Positions 7,694 to 16,900 of a DNA stretch of 64,000 bases are shown here, piece by piece. The notes below the pieces were generated by a model, which did not search any database, had not been told where the DNA came from, and saw nothing but the letters and a program-made list of their open reading frames with translations. The stretch is from Roseateles sp. DAIF2. Lineage in GTDB: Bacteria; Pseudomonadota; Gammaproteobacteria; Burkholderiales; Burkholderiaceae_C. Within the stretch, counting starts at the first letter, position 1. Each line of letters opens with the position of its first letter. The translations under genes and the position numbers were made by a program. The stretch lies in NCBI RefSeq assembly GCF_015624425.1, contig NZ_CP049919.1, forward strand, positions 5,890,001 to 5,954,000, written 5' to 3'.

Positions 7694-8758
7694 ATGAATT
7701 CCCTTTCTTCCGCTCCCGTCACCTGGTCCGATCCGGCCCGCCACTCCCAATTCCAGGCCTGGTTGGAGCGCCTGGCGGGCCCCCAGGGTCTGAAACCCGA
7801 GACTTTGCGTCTGGCCCATGCCGATGCCAGCACGCGCCGCTATCTGCGCCTGGACCGGGTGGACGGCGGCTCGCGCATCGTGATGGATGCGCCGCCGCAG
7901 TTCGGTTCGATGCGCCCCTTTGTCGAGGTGGCCGGCCTGATGCGCGGCTGCGGCCTGCATGTGCCCGCGGTGCACGACTTCGACGAGGCCCAGGGCCTGC
8001 TGCTGCTGGACGACCTGGGCGAGCGCCCCTATCTGCAGACCCTGCTGCAGGCCGAGCCGGCCGAGGCCGACCGGCTGATGCGCGCCGCGATCGCCGCGCT
8101 GCTGCAGTGGCAGCTGCGCGGCGACGCGAGCCGGCTGCCGGTCTATGACGAGGCCTTCATCCGCCGCGAGCTGCAGATCTTCGTCGACTGGTGCGTCGTC
8201 CGCGAGTTTGGCCGCCAATGGGCCGCCACCCAGCAGGGCTGGTGGGAGCACAGCTGCGCCGCGCTGGCCCGCTCGATGCTGGCCCAGCCCCAGGTCGCGA
8301 TGCACCGCGACTACATGGTGCGCAACCTGATGGTCTGCCCGCCCGAAGAGGGCGTCCCCGGCATCCTGGACTTCCAGGACGCGGTGCGCGGCCCGATCGC
8401 CTACGACATGGCCTCCCTGCTGCGCGATGCCTTCATCTCCTGGGACGAGGAGCGCGAGCTGGACTGGGCGATCCGCTACTGGGAGCAGGCGCGCAAGGCC
8501 GGCCTGCCGGTGGGCGAGGATTTCGGCGAATTCTGGCGCGCGCTGGAATGGTCAGGCCTGCAGCGGCACCTGAAGATCCTGGGCCTGTTCTGCCGCCTGA
8601 AGCACCGCGACGGCAAGCCCGCCTATGCCGAGGACCTGCCGCGCATGTTCGCCTATGCGATCAAGGTGTCCACCCGTTACATCGAGCTCTCGCCGCTGAC
8701 CCGCTTGCTGGAAGACCTGCAGGGCCATCTGGTGCAGACCGGTTTCAGTCTGCGCTGA
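7694..8758 (+). CDS. amgK: aminoglycoside-phosphotransferase-fold sugar kinase (AmgK-like)
   Basis: The 354-residue cytoplasmic kinase shows the APH-fold motifs: the catalytic loop MHRDYMVRNLM (Brenner-type HxDxxxxN) and the metal-binding ILDFQDAVRGPIAYDMASLL. The family close to lptD in proteobacteria is AmgK, which phosphorylates the anomeric carbon of MurNAc and GlcNAc so that recycled cell-wall sugar can bypass de novo synthesis and return to UDP-MurNAc. Its usual partner, the uridylyltransferase murU, normally follows directly but is absent here; a LysR gene converges instead. The sugar kinase function is therefore an inference from family and position; an unrelated small-molecule kinase remains possible. 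Confidence 0.75.
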   Translation: MNSLSSAPVTWSDPARHSQFQAWLERLAGPQGLKPETLRLAHADASTRRYLRLDRVDGGSRIVMDAPPQFGSMRPFVEVAGLMRGCGLHVPAVHDFDEAQGLLLLDDLGERPYLQTLLQAEPAEADRLMRAAIAALLQWQLRGDASRLPVYDEAFIRRELQIFVDWCVVREFGRQWAATQQGWWEHSCAALARSMLAQPQVAMHRDYMVRNLMVCPPEEGVPGILDFQDAVRGPIAYDMASLLRDAFISWDEERELDWAIRYWEQARKAGLPVGEDFGEFWRALEWSGLQRHLKILGLFCRLKHRDGKPAYAEDLPRMFAYAIKVSTRYIELSPLTRLLEDLQGHLVQTGFSLR

Positions 8759-9755
8759 GCGCCTCCGCGGCCGTCAGGTCGACGCTGCCGCAGACGCCGG
8801 GGTTGGTCTCGCAGCCGGCCGCGGCCAGCCAGGGGTCGCGGTCCTCGCCGCCGAACACATCGAGCAGGAAGTCGAGGAAGGCGCGGGTGCGCGCCGGCAC
8901 ATATTTGCGCGTCGGCATTGCGGCCCAGATCGTGAAGCTGAACAGCCGCCATTCGGGCAGCACACGCTCCAGCGCATGCTCCAGCAGCGCATCCTCGATC
9001 AGGAAGGACGGCAGGCCGGCGATGCCCAGGCCATGCAGCGCCGCCGCATAGTTGGTGTCGGCATGGCTGGTGGCCAGCACCGGCTTCTTCGGCACCAGGG
9101 TCAGGCTGTCGCCGCCGGGCTCGTCGTCGCCCCAGGCGCCGCGTTGGAACAGGATGCCGCGCTGCAGCTCGGAGACCGGCGGCAGCAGGGTGTCATGGTC
9201 GCGCAGCTCCAGCGGATGCGCCGGGCGGCCGCGCCGGTTCAGGTATTCGGGCGCGGCGCACAGGATCACCTCGGTGCGCGCCAGGCGCCGCGCGACGAAC
9301 TCGCCGTCCAGCGGCTGGCGGGTCTGCAGGATGGTGATGTCGTAGGACTCGTCGACCGCGTCGATGCCGCCCGGCGAGCTCAGCTCCACCGTGACCTGCG
9401 GATACTGCTTGTGGAACTTGGGCAGATGCTTGGCCAGCTGGTGCACCGCGATCGCCGGCGGCACCAGCACGCGCAGATGGCCGCGCGGCTCGGTGGTGGC
9501 GCTGGTGGCCAGGGCCTCGGCCTCGTCGACCTCGGCCAGGATGCGCCGGGCCCGCTCCAGATAGGCCTCGCCGATATCGGTCAGGGCCAGGCGGCGCGTC
9601 GTGCGGTTGATCAGCCGCGCGCCCAGATGATCCTCCAGTTCCGCCACCAGGCGGGTCACGACGGCCGGCGCCAGGTCCAGCGCGCGCGCCGCCGAGGCGA
9701 AGCTGCCCTCGTCGATCACGCGCACGAAAACTCGCAGGGCTCTGAGCTGATCCAT
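8745..9755 (-). CDS. LysR-family transcriptional regulator
   Basis: The 336-residue protein has a clear N-terminal winged helix-turn-helix (residues 1-60: MDQLRALRVFVRVIDEGSFASAARALDL, ending GARLINRTTRRLALTDIG) and a periplasmic-binding-protein-like effector domain (about 90-295). The RALRVFVRV ... LINRTTRR pattern belongs to the large CrgA/DsdC-like subgroup. It has an extra 30-residue C-terminal tail after the effector domain. Its end overlaps the convergent kinase gene by 14 bases, and it is divergent from the murA-like gene, which is the natural candidate target. The effector is unknown. Confidence 0.85.
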   Translation of the reverse strand: MDQLRALRVFVRVIDEGSFASAARALDLAPAVVTRLVAELEDHLGARLINRTTRRLALTDIGEAYLERARRILAEVDEAEALATSATTEPRGHLRVLVPPAIAVHQLAKHLPKFHKQYPQVTVELSSPGGIDAVDESYDITILQTRQPLDGEFVARRLARTEVILCAAPEYLNRRGRPAHPLELRDHDTLLPPVSELQRGILFQRGAWGDDEPGGDSLTLVPKKPVLATSHADTNYAAALHGLGIAGLPSFLIEDALLEHALERVLPEWRLFSFTIWAAMPTRKYVPARTRAFLDFLLDVFGGEDRDPWLAAAGCETNPGVCGSVDLTAAEALSAD

Positions 9756-9861
9756 GCCTCGTTACTCCTGAAATGCCCGGCAAGTCTAAGGGAGGCCGAC
9801 CAGGGCTTTGCCCAAGCCCGATAATTAGCCCCGCACCCGCACTTCCGGCTATCCGCGCAGC
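9756..9861. promoter_or_regulatory. divergent region between LysR and murA-like genes
   Basis: GATAAT at 9820-9825 resembles a -10 box for the murA-like gene, giving a leader of about 30 bases. No matching -35 box is obvious, which would fit activation by the divergent LysR protein. A LysR-type T-N11-A palindrome could not be identified with confidence. Confidence 0.3.
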
Positions 9862-11172
9862 ATGTCCAATCTGATCGTCCATGGCGGCAACCCTCTCAAG
9901 GGCCGCATCATCCCCTCGGCCAACAAGAACGCCGTCCTGCCCATCCTCTGCGCCACCCTGCTGAGCGCCGAGCCGATCCGGCTGCATGGCGTGCCCGAGA
10001 TCACCGACGTCAAGAAGATCCTCGAGGTGTTCCGCAAGCTGGGCAGCCAGGTCGCGATGGACTTCAAGACCGGCGTGCTGGACCTGCACCACCGCGACAC
10101 CCATTTCGACGCGGCGGTGGACCGCCTGCCCGAGGAGATGCGCAGCTCCATCATGCTGGTGCCGGGCCTGATGGCGCGCTTCGGCGCCGCCCGCGTCGAG
10201 GACGACGTCAAGGGCTGCACCCTGGGCGCGCGCGAGATCGACCCGCATGTGGAGGTGTTCGAGCGCTTCGGCGGCCGGGTCGAGCGCCTGCCGGACGGCC
10301 TGTCGCTGCATGTCGACGGCAAGCTCAGGGCCAACGACCACTGGACCGACTACGCCTCGGTCACCACCACCGAGAACTTCGTGCTCTGCGCCGCGCTGGC
10401 CGACGGCACCTCGACCCTGATGAACGCCGCCAGCGAGCCGCATGTGCAGGAGTTCTGCCAGTTCATGCAGCTGCTGGGCGCCAGGCTGGAAGGCCTGGGC
10501 ACCTCGCGCCTGACCATCCACGGCGTCGAGCGCCTGGGCGGCGGCGAGTTCACCTTCGCCGAGGACTTCCACGAGATCGTCACCTTCCTGGCGCTGGGCG
10601 CGATCACCGGCGGCGACGTGCAGGTGAAGAACTCGCATCCCGAGCAGTTCCCGCTGATCGACCGCACCTTCGCCAAGTTCGGCGTGCAGATCCATCACGA
10701 GAATGGCTGGTCGCGCGCCAGCATCGTCTCGCCGGACGGCCGGCTGAAGGTCAAGGAGCCCTTCACCCGCAACATCCTGCAGAAGGTCGAGGCCGCGCCC
10801 TGGCCCTATCTGCCGGTGGACCTGCTGCCGATCTTCGTCGCCCTGGGCGTCAAGGCCGAGGGCAGCATGATGTTCTGGAACAAGGTCTACGACGGCGCAA
10901 TGGGCTGGACCTCGGAGCTCAGCAAGTTCGGCGCCCATGCCTTCCTGTCCGACCCGCACCGCATGGTCACCTTCGGCGGCAAGACGCTGTCGCCGGCCGA
11001 GGTCGAGAGCCCCTACATCATCCGCGTCGCGATCGCGCTGCTGATGGTGGCGGCCAGCATCCCCGGCCGCTCCATCATCCGCAACGCCACGCCGATCCGC
11101 CGCGCCCACCCGCATTTCGCCGAGAACATCGGCAAGCTGGGCGTGCGGGTCGAATGGGTCGAGGGCGACTGA
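9862..11172 (+). CDS. UDP-N-acetylglucosamine 1-carboxyvinyltransferase-like protein (divergent MurA)
   Basis: The 436-residue protein belongs to the EPSP synthase/MurA fold. Key MurA positions are kept: Lys22 and Asn23 in SANKNAVLP, Arg94 in MRSSIMLVPGLMARFG, the catalytic Cys119 in KGCTLGAR with Arg124, TTTENF, and the catalytic Asp320 in PYLPVDLLPIFVAL. Surrounding sequence departs strongly from canonical MurA: the usual GGC(A/S)IGxRPxDLH appears as KGCTLGAREIDPHVE. In this order the housekeeping murA normally sits near the histidine operon, so this is probably a second, specialised copy. It would transfer enolpyruvate from PEP to UDP-GlcNAc or to a related sugar nucleotide. It has no adjacent peptidoglycan genes. 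Confidence 0.8.
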   Translation: MSNLIVHGGNPLKGRIIPSANKNAVLPILCATLLSAEPIRLHGVPEITDVKKILEVFRKLGSQVAMDFKTGVLDLHHRDTHFDAAVDRLPEEMRSSIMLVPGLMARFGAARVEDDVKGCTLGAREIDPHVEVFERFGGRVERLPDGLSLHVDGKLRANDHWTDYASVTTTENFVLCAALADGTSTLMNAASEPHVQEFCQFMQLLGARLEGLGTSRLTIHGVERLGGGEFTFAEDFHEIVTFLALGAITGGDVQVKNSHPEQFPLIDRTFAKFGVQIHHENGWSRASIVSPDGRLKVKEPFTRNILQKVEAAPWPYLPVDLLPIFVALGVKAEGSMMFWNKVYDGAMGWTSELSKFGAHAFLSDPHRMVTFGGKTLSPAEVESPYIIRVAIALLMVAASIPGRSIIRNATPIRRAHPHFAENIGKLGVRVEWVEGD

Positions 11173-11188
11173 GCGCCGCCCTGCCGCG

Positions 11189-12109
11189 ATGCCGCTGCTG
11201 CGCCGCCGTACTGCGCTGCTGGCCGGGCTGACGGCCGCCCGGCCGGCGTTGCCGCGGGCCGAGGAGGCTGCCACGCCGATGCGCTGGCAGGTGCGTGACA
11301 TGCCGCCGCTGTTCGCCTACACCGGCGGCCACACGCCGACGCGGCTGGAGGACCTGGGCCGCGGCCTGATCGACGGCTATATGCGCCAGCTGCTGCCGCT
11401 GCTGCCGCAGTACCGGCACGAGTTCGTCGAGGTCACAGTGCCGCGCGCGCAGGCCTTGCTGCGCGAGGGCAAGACCCTGTGCTCGATGATCCATCTCTAC
11501 ACGCCGGAGCGCCTGGCCGAGCGCTACTTCACGCCGGCCTACCCGATGCCCGGCCAGCTGCAGGCGCAGGTGATCGTGCACCGCAGCCAGCTCGCCCGCA
11601 TCGCGGCGGCGCTGGGCCCGGCGCCGCTGTCGCTGGCCGCGCTGCTGCAACGCCCCGACTTCAGCGGCATGATGACCGCCGGCCGCTCCTTCGGCGTCGG
11701 CGTCGACCGGGTGCTGCGCGCCCAGGCCCCCGGCAGCGGCAACCTGAGTCCGGTGGTGGTGGTGCGGCACAGCAGCGTGCTGACCATGCTGCGCGCGCGC
11801 CGCATGGACTATGCGCTGGAGTTTCCCGGCATGGTGGATGAATACCTGCGCAGCGTCGGCGCGCCCGGCGAGCTGGTCGGGCTGCCGATCGCCGAGGCCT
11901 CGACCATCGCGCTGTCCTATGCCTCCTGCACCCGCAGCGAGGAGGGCCGGCGCCAGATCGAGGCGATCGACCAGGCGATCCGCCGCCTGGCCCAGCCCGA
12001 GCATCGCGCCACCCTGCTGCGGCGCTGGCAGTCGCCCGGCCCGGCCGAGCGCCAGCGCCTGAACCAGTATTTCGACGAACGCGCCCGCGGCGGGCCGCTG
12101 ATCGAATGA
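11189..12109 (+). CDS. periplasmic binding-protein-like protein, first of a tandem pair
   Basis: The 306-residue protein has a short N-terminal export signal (about 1-25) and then a domain resembling the extracellular solute-binding proteins of family 3, in the TIGR02285-like subgroup: RWQVRDMPPLFAYTGG, GLIDGYMRQLLPLLPQYRHEFVEV, GKTLCSMIHLYTPERL and RRMDYALEFPGMVDEY. The last segment sits where family-3 binding proteins read out a ligand-dependent acid. No transporter genes are nearby, so a free-standing sensor or scavenger role is as likely as transport. It is followed in the same direction by a clear paralogue that starts inside its stop codon (ATGA overlap). The start is uncertain by a few codons. 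Function is unknown. Confidence 0.7.
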   Translation: MPLLRRRTALLAGLTAARPALPRAEEAATPMRWQVRDMPPLFAYTGGHTPTRLEDLGRGLIDGYMRQLLPLLPQYRHEFVEVTVPRAQALLREGKTLCSMIHLYTPERLAERYFTPAYPMPGQLQAQVIVHRSQLARIAAALGPAPLSLAALLQRPDFSGMMTAGRSFGVGVDRVLRAQAPGSGNLSPVVVVRHSSVLTMLRARRMDYALEFPGMVDEYLRSVGAPGELVGLPIAEASTIALSYASCTRSEEGRRQIEAIDQAIRRLAQPEHRATLLRRWQSPGPAERQRLNQYFDERARGGPLIE

Positions 12110-13017
12110 GGGGCCGGCTCCTCATGCTGCTGGGGCTCGCCGCCCTGGCCGCGGTGGCGCGGGCGCAGGAGCCGGCGCCGCCGCCCCTGCTGCGCTGGGT
12201 GGTGCAGGACATGCCGCCGCATTTCAGCTACGCGACCGGCCGCGTGCCGACCCGGCCCGAGGATCTGGGCCAGGGCGAGGTGGACGGCTTCCTGCGCCTG
12301 CTGATACAGCGCATGCCCGAGTACCGGCACGAGTTCGTCGAGGCCAGCACGCCGCGCTTCGAGGCCCTGTCGCGCCAGGGCCAGACCCTGTGCAGCGTGC
12401 TGCATGTGCGCCGCCCCGAGCGCCTGGAATGGGCCTATTTCACCCAGCTGCACCCGGCCCTGGCCGCGCGCCAGATCCATGTGGTGGTGCACCGCGACAG
12501 CCTGGCGCGCTTCGAGTCCGGCGGCCAGGCACTGCAGCTGGCCGAGCTGCTGCAGCGCCCCGACCTGGCCGGCCTGCTGCCGCGCGAGCGCAGCTTCGGC
12601 CCGCGCATCGACGCGCTGCTGCAGCAGGCCCCGGCCGCGAACCAGCCGCGCACCATCGCGGTCAGCCGCAACACCCAGCTGCTGGCGATGCTGCGCGCCA
12701 AGCGCATGGACTACACGCTGGAGTACCCGGCCGTGGTCGACGAGTTCCAGCGCAGCCTGAGCGGCCCACCGGAGCTGGTCAAGCTGCCGCTGGCCGAGGG
12801 CCGCAGCACCCAGGTCGCCACCGCCGCCTGCAGCCGCACGCCCGAGGGCCGGCGCCAGATCGAGGCGATCGACCAGGCGGTGCGCCAGCTGGCCGCCGAC
12901 CCGCAGCGCGAGCGCTGGATCCGCGCCTGGCGCGGCGAGGCCGCCGACGAGGGCGAGCGCCAACGCCTGCTGCGCTACCTCGACGAGCGCGGCCGCGGCG
13001 GACCGCTGGTCGAATGA
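12106..13017 (+). CDS. periplasmic binding-protein-like protein, second of a tandem pair
   Basis: The 303-residue protein is a paralogue of the preceding gene product. It begins with a signal peptide (LLMLLGLAALAAVARA) and shares the blocks WVVQDMPPHFSYATGR, RMPEYRHEFVEA, GQTLCSVLHVRRPERLEWAYF, AKRMDYTLEYPAVVDEF, EGRRQIEAIDQAVRQLA and DERGRGGPLVE. The matched ends, which include the conserved GGPL(I/V)E tail, show a recent tandem duplication followed by divergence of the central part. Start and stop codons overlap with both neighbours (ATGA), so three genes are translationally coupled. A third, more distant relative is at 27.5 kb. Ligand and partner are unknown. Confidence 0.7.
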   Translation: MRGRLLMLLGLAALAAVARAQEPAPPPLLRWVVQDMPPHFSYATGRVPTRPEDLGQGEVDGFLRLLIQRMPEYRHEFVEASTPRFEALSRQGQTLCSVLHVRRPERLEWAYFTQLHPALAARQIHVVVHRDSLARFESGGQALQLAELLQRPDLAGLLPRERSFGPRIDALLQQAPAANQPRTIAVSRNTQLLAMLRAKRMDYTLEYPAVVDEFQRSLSGPPELVKLPLAEGRSTQVATAACSRTPEGRRQIEAIDQAVRQLAADPQRERWIRAWRGEAADEGERQRLLRYLDERGRGGPLVE

Positions 13018-13955
13018 GCCGCCCCGCCAAGCTGGCCCTGCCGCTGCGCGACGGCGTCGGCGCCAGCGCGCTGGCCTGCCCGGCCGGGCCCTGGGCGCTG
13101 CTGCTGGACTTCCTGGCCGAGCGTTTGCCGCTGGTCGAGCGCGCCGACTGGGCCGCTCGCCTGCGCGCCGGCGAGGTGCTGGACGCCGACGGCCAAGCAC
13201 TGCCGGCCGATGCACCCTACCGCGGCGGCGGCCGGCGCATCTACTACTACCGCCGCCTGGCCCAGGAGCATGAGATCCCGTTCGCCGAGCGCATCCTGTT
13301 CCGGGACGAACATCTGCTGGTGGCCGACAAGCCGCATTTCCTGCCGGTCACGCCCAAGGGCCGCTATGTGCAGCAGACCCTGCTGACGCGGCTGAAGCAG
13401 AGCACCGGCCTGGCCGAGCTGAGCCCGATCCACCGCCTGGACCGCGAGACCGCGGGCCTGTGCCTGTTCGCGCTGCGGCGCGAGGACCGCGACGCCTACC
13501 AGCGCCTGTTCCGCGAGCGCTCGGTCGAGAAGGTCTACGAGGCCATCGCGCCATTCAGACAAGACCTGACCCTGCCGCTGCTCTACCGCAGCCGCCTGCA
13601 AGAGCGCGCGGACGCCTTCATGCAGATGGAGGAGCGGCCCGGCGGCGAACCGAACGCCGAGACCCGCATCGCGCTGCTGGAGCGCCTGCCCGACGGCCTG
13701 GCCCGCTACGAGCTGCGCCCGGCCTCCGGCCAGAAGCACCAGCTGCGCGCGCAGCTGAGCGCGCTGGGCATCCCGATCGTCGGCGACCGGATCTATCCGC
13801 GGCTGCTGCCGGAGGAGACGCTGCCCGACTACGGCAACCCGCTGCGGCTGCTGGCGCGCGAGATCGCCTTCGTCGATCCGGTGAGCGGGGCGCAGCGGCG
13901 CTTTCGCAGCGGCCTGGCCCTGGCGCCAACCGCGGCGCAGGCCCCGGACCGCTGA
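13014..13955 (+). CDS. RluA-family pseudouridine synthase
   Basis: The 313-residue protein contains the RluA catalytic motif SPIHRLDRETAGLCLFA (about 140-156), in which the Asp of HRLDR attacks the uridine base, and the downstream RPASGQKHQLRAQLSALGIPIVGD block. The KPHFLPVTP segment is the usual KPxGLxV region. Such enzymes isomerise specific uridines in 23S rRNA or tRNA. The N-terminal part lacks an obvious S4 domain, and the RIYYYRRLAQE stretch is typical of a subgroup annotated as a pseudouridine synthase of unknown target. Its ATG overlaps the stop of the preceding gene, although no functional link with the binding-protein-like genes is apparent. Confidence 0.88.
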   Translation: MSRPAKLALPLRDGVGASALACPAGPWALLLDFLAERLPLVERADWAARLRAGEVLDADGQALPADAPYRGGGRRIYYYRRLAQEHEIPFAERILFRDEHLLVADKPHFLPVTPKGRYVQQTLLTRLKQSTGLAELSPIHRLDRETAGLCLFALRREDRDAYQRLFRERSVEKVYEAIAPFRQDLTLPLLYRSRLQERADAFMQMEERPGGEPNAETRIALLERLPDGLARYELRPASGQKHQLRAQLSALGIPIVGDRIYPRLLPEETLPDYGNPLRLLAREIAFVDPVSGAQRRFRSGLALAPTAAQAPDR

Positions 13956-13978
13956 TCCGCGCTACTTACAATTTCGTC

Positions 13979-16900
13979 ATGCGCCTTCCTTCCCGCGGCG
14001 GTCTCGCGCTGCTTTTTCTGTCGATCGGGGCCGCCGCCGCGCCGCCCGGCCCGGCGGCCGGGACCCTGGAGGCGCAGTTCCGCAGCATCGCGGTGCCGCA
14101 GAACACCGTGCCCGCCGTGGCGCAGGACAGCGCCGGCTTCATCTGGGTGGCGACCAGCCGCGGCCTGACCCGCTACGACGGCTACCGCCTGCGCCCGATC
14201 GAGCAGGCCGGCCACAACGCCGCGCAGCGCAATCTCGGCTGGGTGCGCGCGCTGGCCGCCGGCCGCGACGGCCGCATGTGGATCGGCACCGAATTCCTCG
14301 GCCTGATGGCCTATGACCCGGCGCAGGACCGCGTCGAGTCCCATGGCAGCGCGCGCGGCGGCGCCGAGCCGCATGCGCCGATCCGGGCCCTCGCCGAGGA
14401 CGCGCAGGGCCGGGTCTGGCTCGGCACCATGGGCCAGGGCCTGCAGCGCTACAACCCGTCGACCCGCCGCTTCGAGCCCCAGGACCTGCGCTGGCAGGGC
14501 GAACCCGAGCCGCGCGTGCTGGCCCTGCAGGTGGGCCGCGACGGCAGCGTCTGGGCCGGCCATTGGCGCGGCCTGGCGCGCTGGCGCGACGGGCGCTGGG
14601 TCGGCCTCGCGCTGCCGCCGCAGCCGGTGCTGGCCCTGACCGAGACCCGCGATGGCCGGCTGTGGCTGGGCACGCAGGACGGTCGTGTCGGTGTGGTGGA
14701 GACGGCGGCCGACGGGCAGGACGGCGTGCGCTGGGTGCAGCGGCTGGGCGTCCCCATCCAGGCCCTGGCCGAGGCGGCGGACGGGCGGCTGTGGGTGGGC
14801 GGCAAGACCAGCCTGTGGTGGCTGGACCCGGCCAGCGGCCGCATCGAGGCGCGGCTGCGCCACGACCCGCGCCACGCGACCGGCCTGGCCGGCAACGACA
14901 TCAGCGCGCTGCTGCGCGACCGCAGCGGCGCCATGTGGGTCAGCGGCTACGGCCTGGGCCTGCAGCGCCACCAGCAGCATCCGGCGCTGGCGGTGCGCGG
15001 CCCCGACGACGACCCGGCTGGCCCGCTGGCCGAGGCCGATGTGCGCGCGCTGCTGACCCTGCGCGGCAGCGGCGAGGTGCTGGCGCCGACCCAGACCGGG
15101 CTCGTGGTGCGCCTGGACGGCCGCCCCGACGGCGCGCTGCGCACCTTGGGCGTCTGGCCGCGCGAGCGCCGCAGCATCGTCGAATCGCTGGCCGAGGCGG
15201 CGGACGGCAGCCTGTGGATGGTGGCGGCCGGCCGGCTGGAACACCGCGCCGCGAACGGCCGGCTGCTGCGCGACTGGCCGCTCGATGGCGGGCGCGCGCA
15301 GCGCCTGCTGCTGCGAGCCGACGGCGAGGTCTGGCTGGGCATGCAGGAAGGCCTGTACCGCCTGCCCGGCGCGACGGCAGCGGCGCTGCAGCGCGTCGCG
15401 CTGGCGGGCGGTGCGCCGCTGCACGGCGGCATCTATGCGCTGCTGGAGGCGCCCGGCGGCGAGCTCTGGGTGGGCGGCCAGCGCGGCCTGTTCCGCGAAC
15501 GCCCGGGCGGGCTGGAGGCGGTGGCGCAGGCCCCGGACGAGACCCTGGGCAGCCCGATCGTGATGGGCCTGCTGCACGGGCGCGACGGCAGCTTGTGGGT
15601 GGACACGCCGGCCAGCGGTCTGCATCGCCTGCGCGGCTGGGACGGCGCGGGCCGTGCGCGCTTCGACCGCATCGGCGAGCGCCTGGGCATGGAGGGCGTG
15701 TTTGGCGGCAATCTGCACGAGGACGCGCGCGGCCGCATCTGGAGCCAGCTGCATGTCTACGACCCGGCCAGCGACCGTGCCGAGGCCTTCGGCGCGGCCG
15801 AGGGCGCCGCCTTCGGCAGCTTCTGGTTCTTCGCCAGCACCGCGCTGCCGGACGGCGCGCTGCTGTTCGGCGGCAGCCGCGGCCTGCTGCGCATCCGCCC
15901 CGAGGCCTATGCGCTGAGCGAGGCCGCGCCGCCGCTGCGCATCAGCGCGTTGCGCGTCAACGGCCAGCCCTACCCGCCGGGCCCGCAGGCCTCGCTGCGC
16001 CTGCCGGCCGGTTCGCGCACGCTGGGGGTCGAATTCGCCGCGCTGGACTATGCCGACCCGGCGCGGCTGCGCTACCAGTACCGGCTGCAGGGCCTGGACA
16101 ACGACTGGACCAGCACCGACGCCAGCGCGCGCAGCCCCAGCTTCGGCCCGCTGAAGCCGGGCCGCTACGTGCTGCAGCTGCGCGCCGCACCGCCGCAGGC
16201 CGTGGCCGGCAACACCGCGCAGCTGGAGCTACCGGTCGAGCTGCTGCCGGCCTGGTGGCAGACCCTGTGGGCGCAGGCGGCGGCGCTCGGCCTGGCCCTG
16301 CTGGCGGTCTGGGGCTGGGTGCGCTGGCGCACCCGCGTGCTGCGCCGGCGCGAGACCGAGCTGCAGGCCCTGGTGGACGCGCGCACCGCCGAGCTGCGCG
16401 AGGCCAGCCTGACCGATGCGCTGACCGGGCTGCGCAACCGCCGCTACCTGGAGCTGCGCCTGGAGGACGACCTGCGCCTGTGCCTGCGCCGCTTCGAGAC
16501 CCCCGAGGAACCGGGCCTGCCCGGCCCCGACAGCGACCTGGTGCTGATGCTGCTGGACCTGGACCATTTCAAGCGCATCAACGACGCGCATGGCCATGCC
16601 GCCGGCGACGCGGTGCTGGTGCAGCTGGCCGCCCGGCTGCGCCGCGTGTTCCGCGAGACCGACTCGCTGGTGCGCTGGGGCGGCGAGGAGGTGCTGGTGC
16701 TGGTGCGCGACACCAGCCGCGACGGCGCCGCCGAACTGGCCGAGCGGGTCTGCGCCGCGGTGCGCGAGCAGCCCTTCGAGATCAGTCCGGATCGACCGCT
16801 GCTGGAGGTCACGGTCTCGATCGGCTTCGTCGCCTTCCCGCTGGATCCACAGCGGCCGCGCGCCTGGGACTGGGCCGCCTGCCTGGGCCTGGCCGATGCG

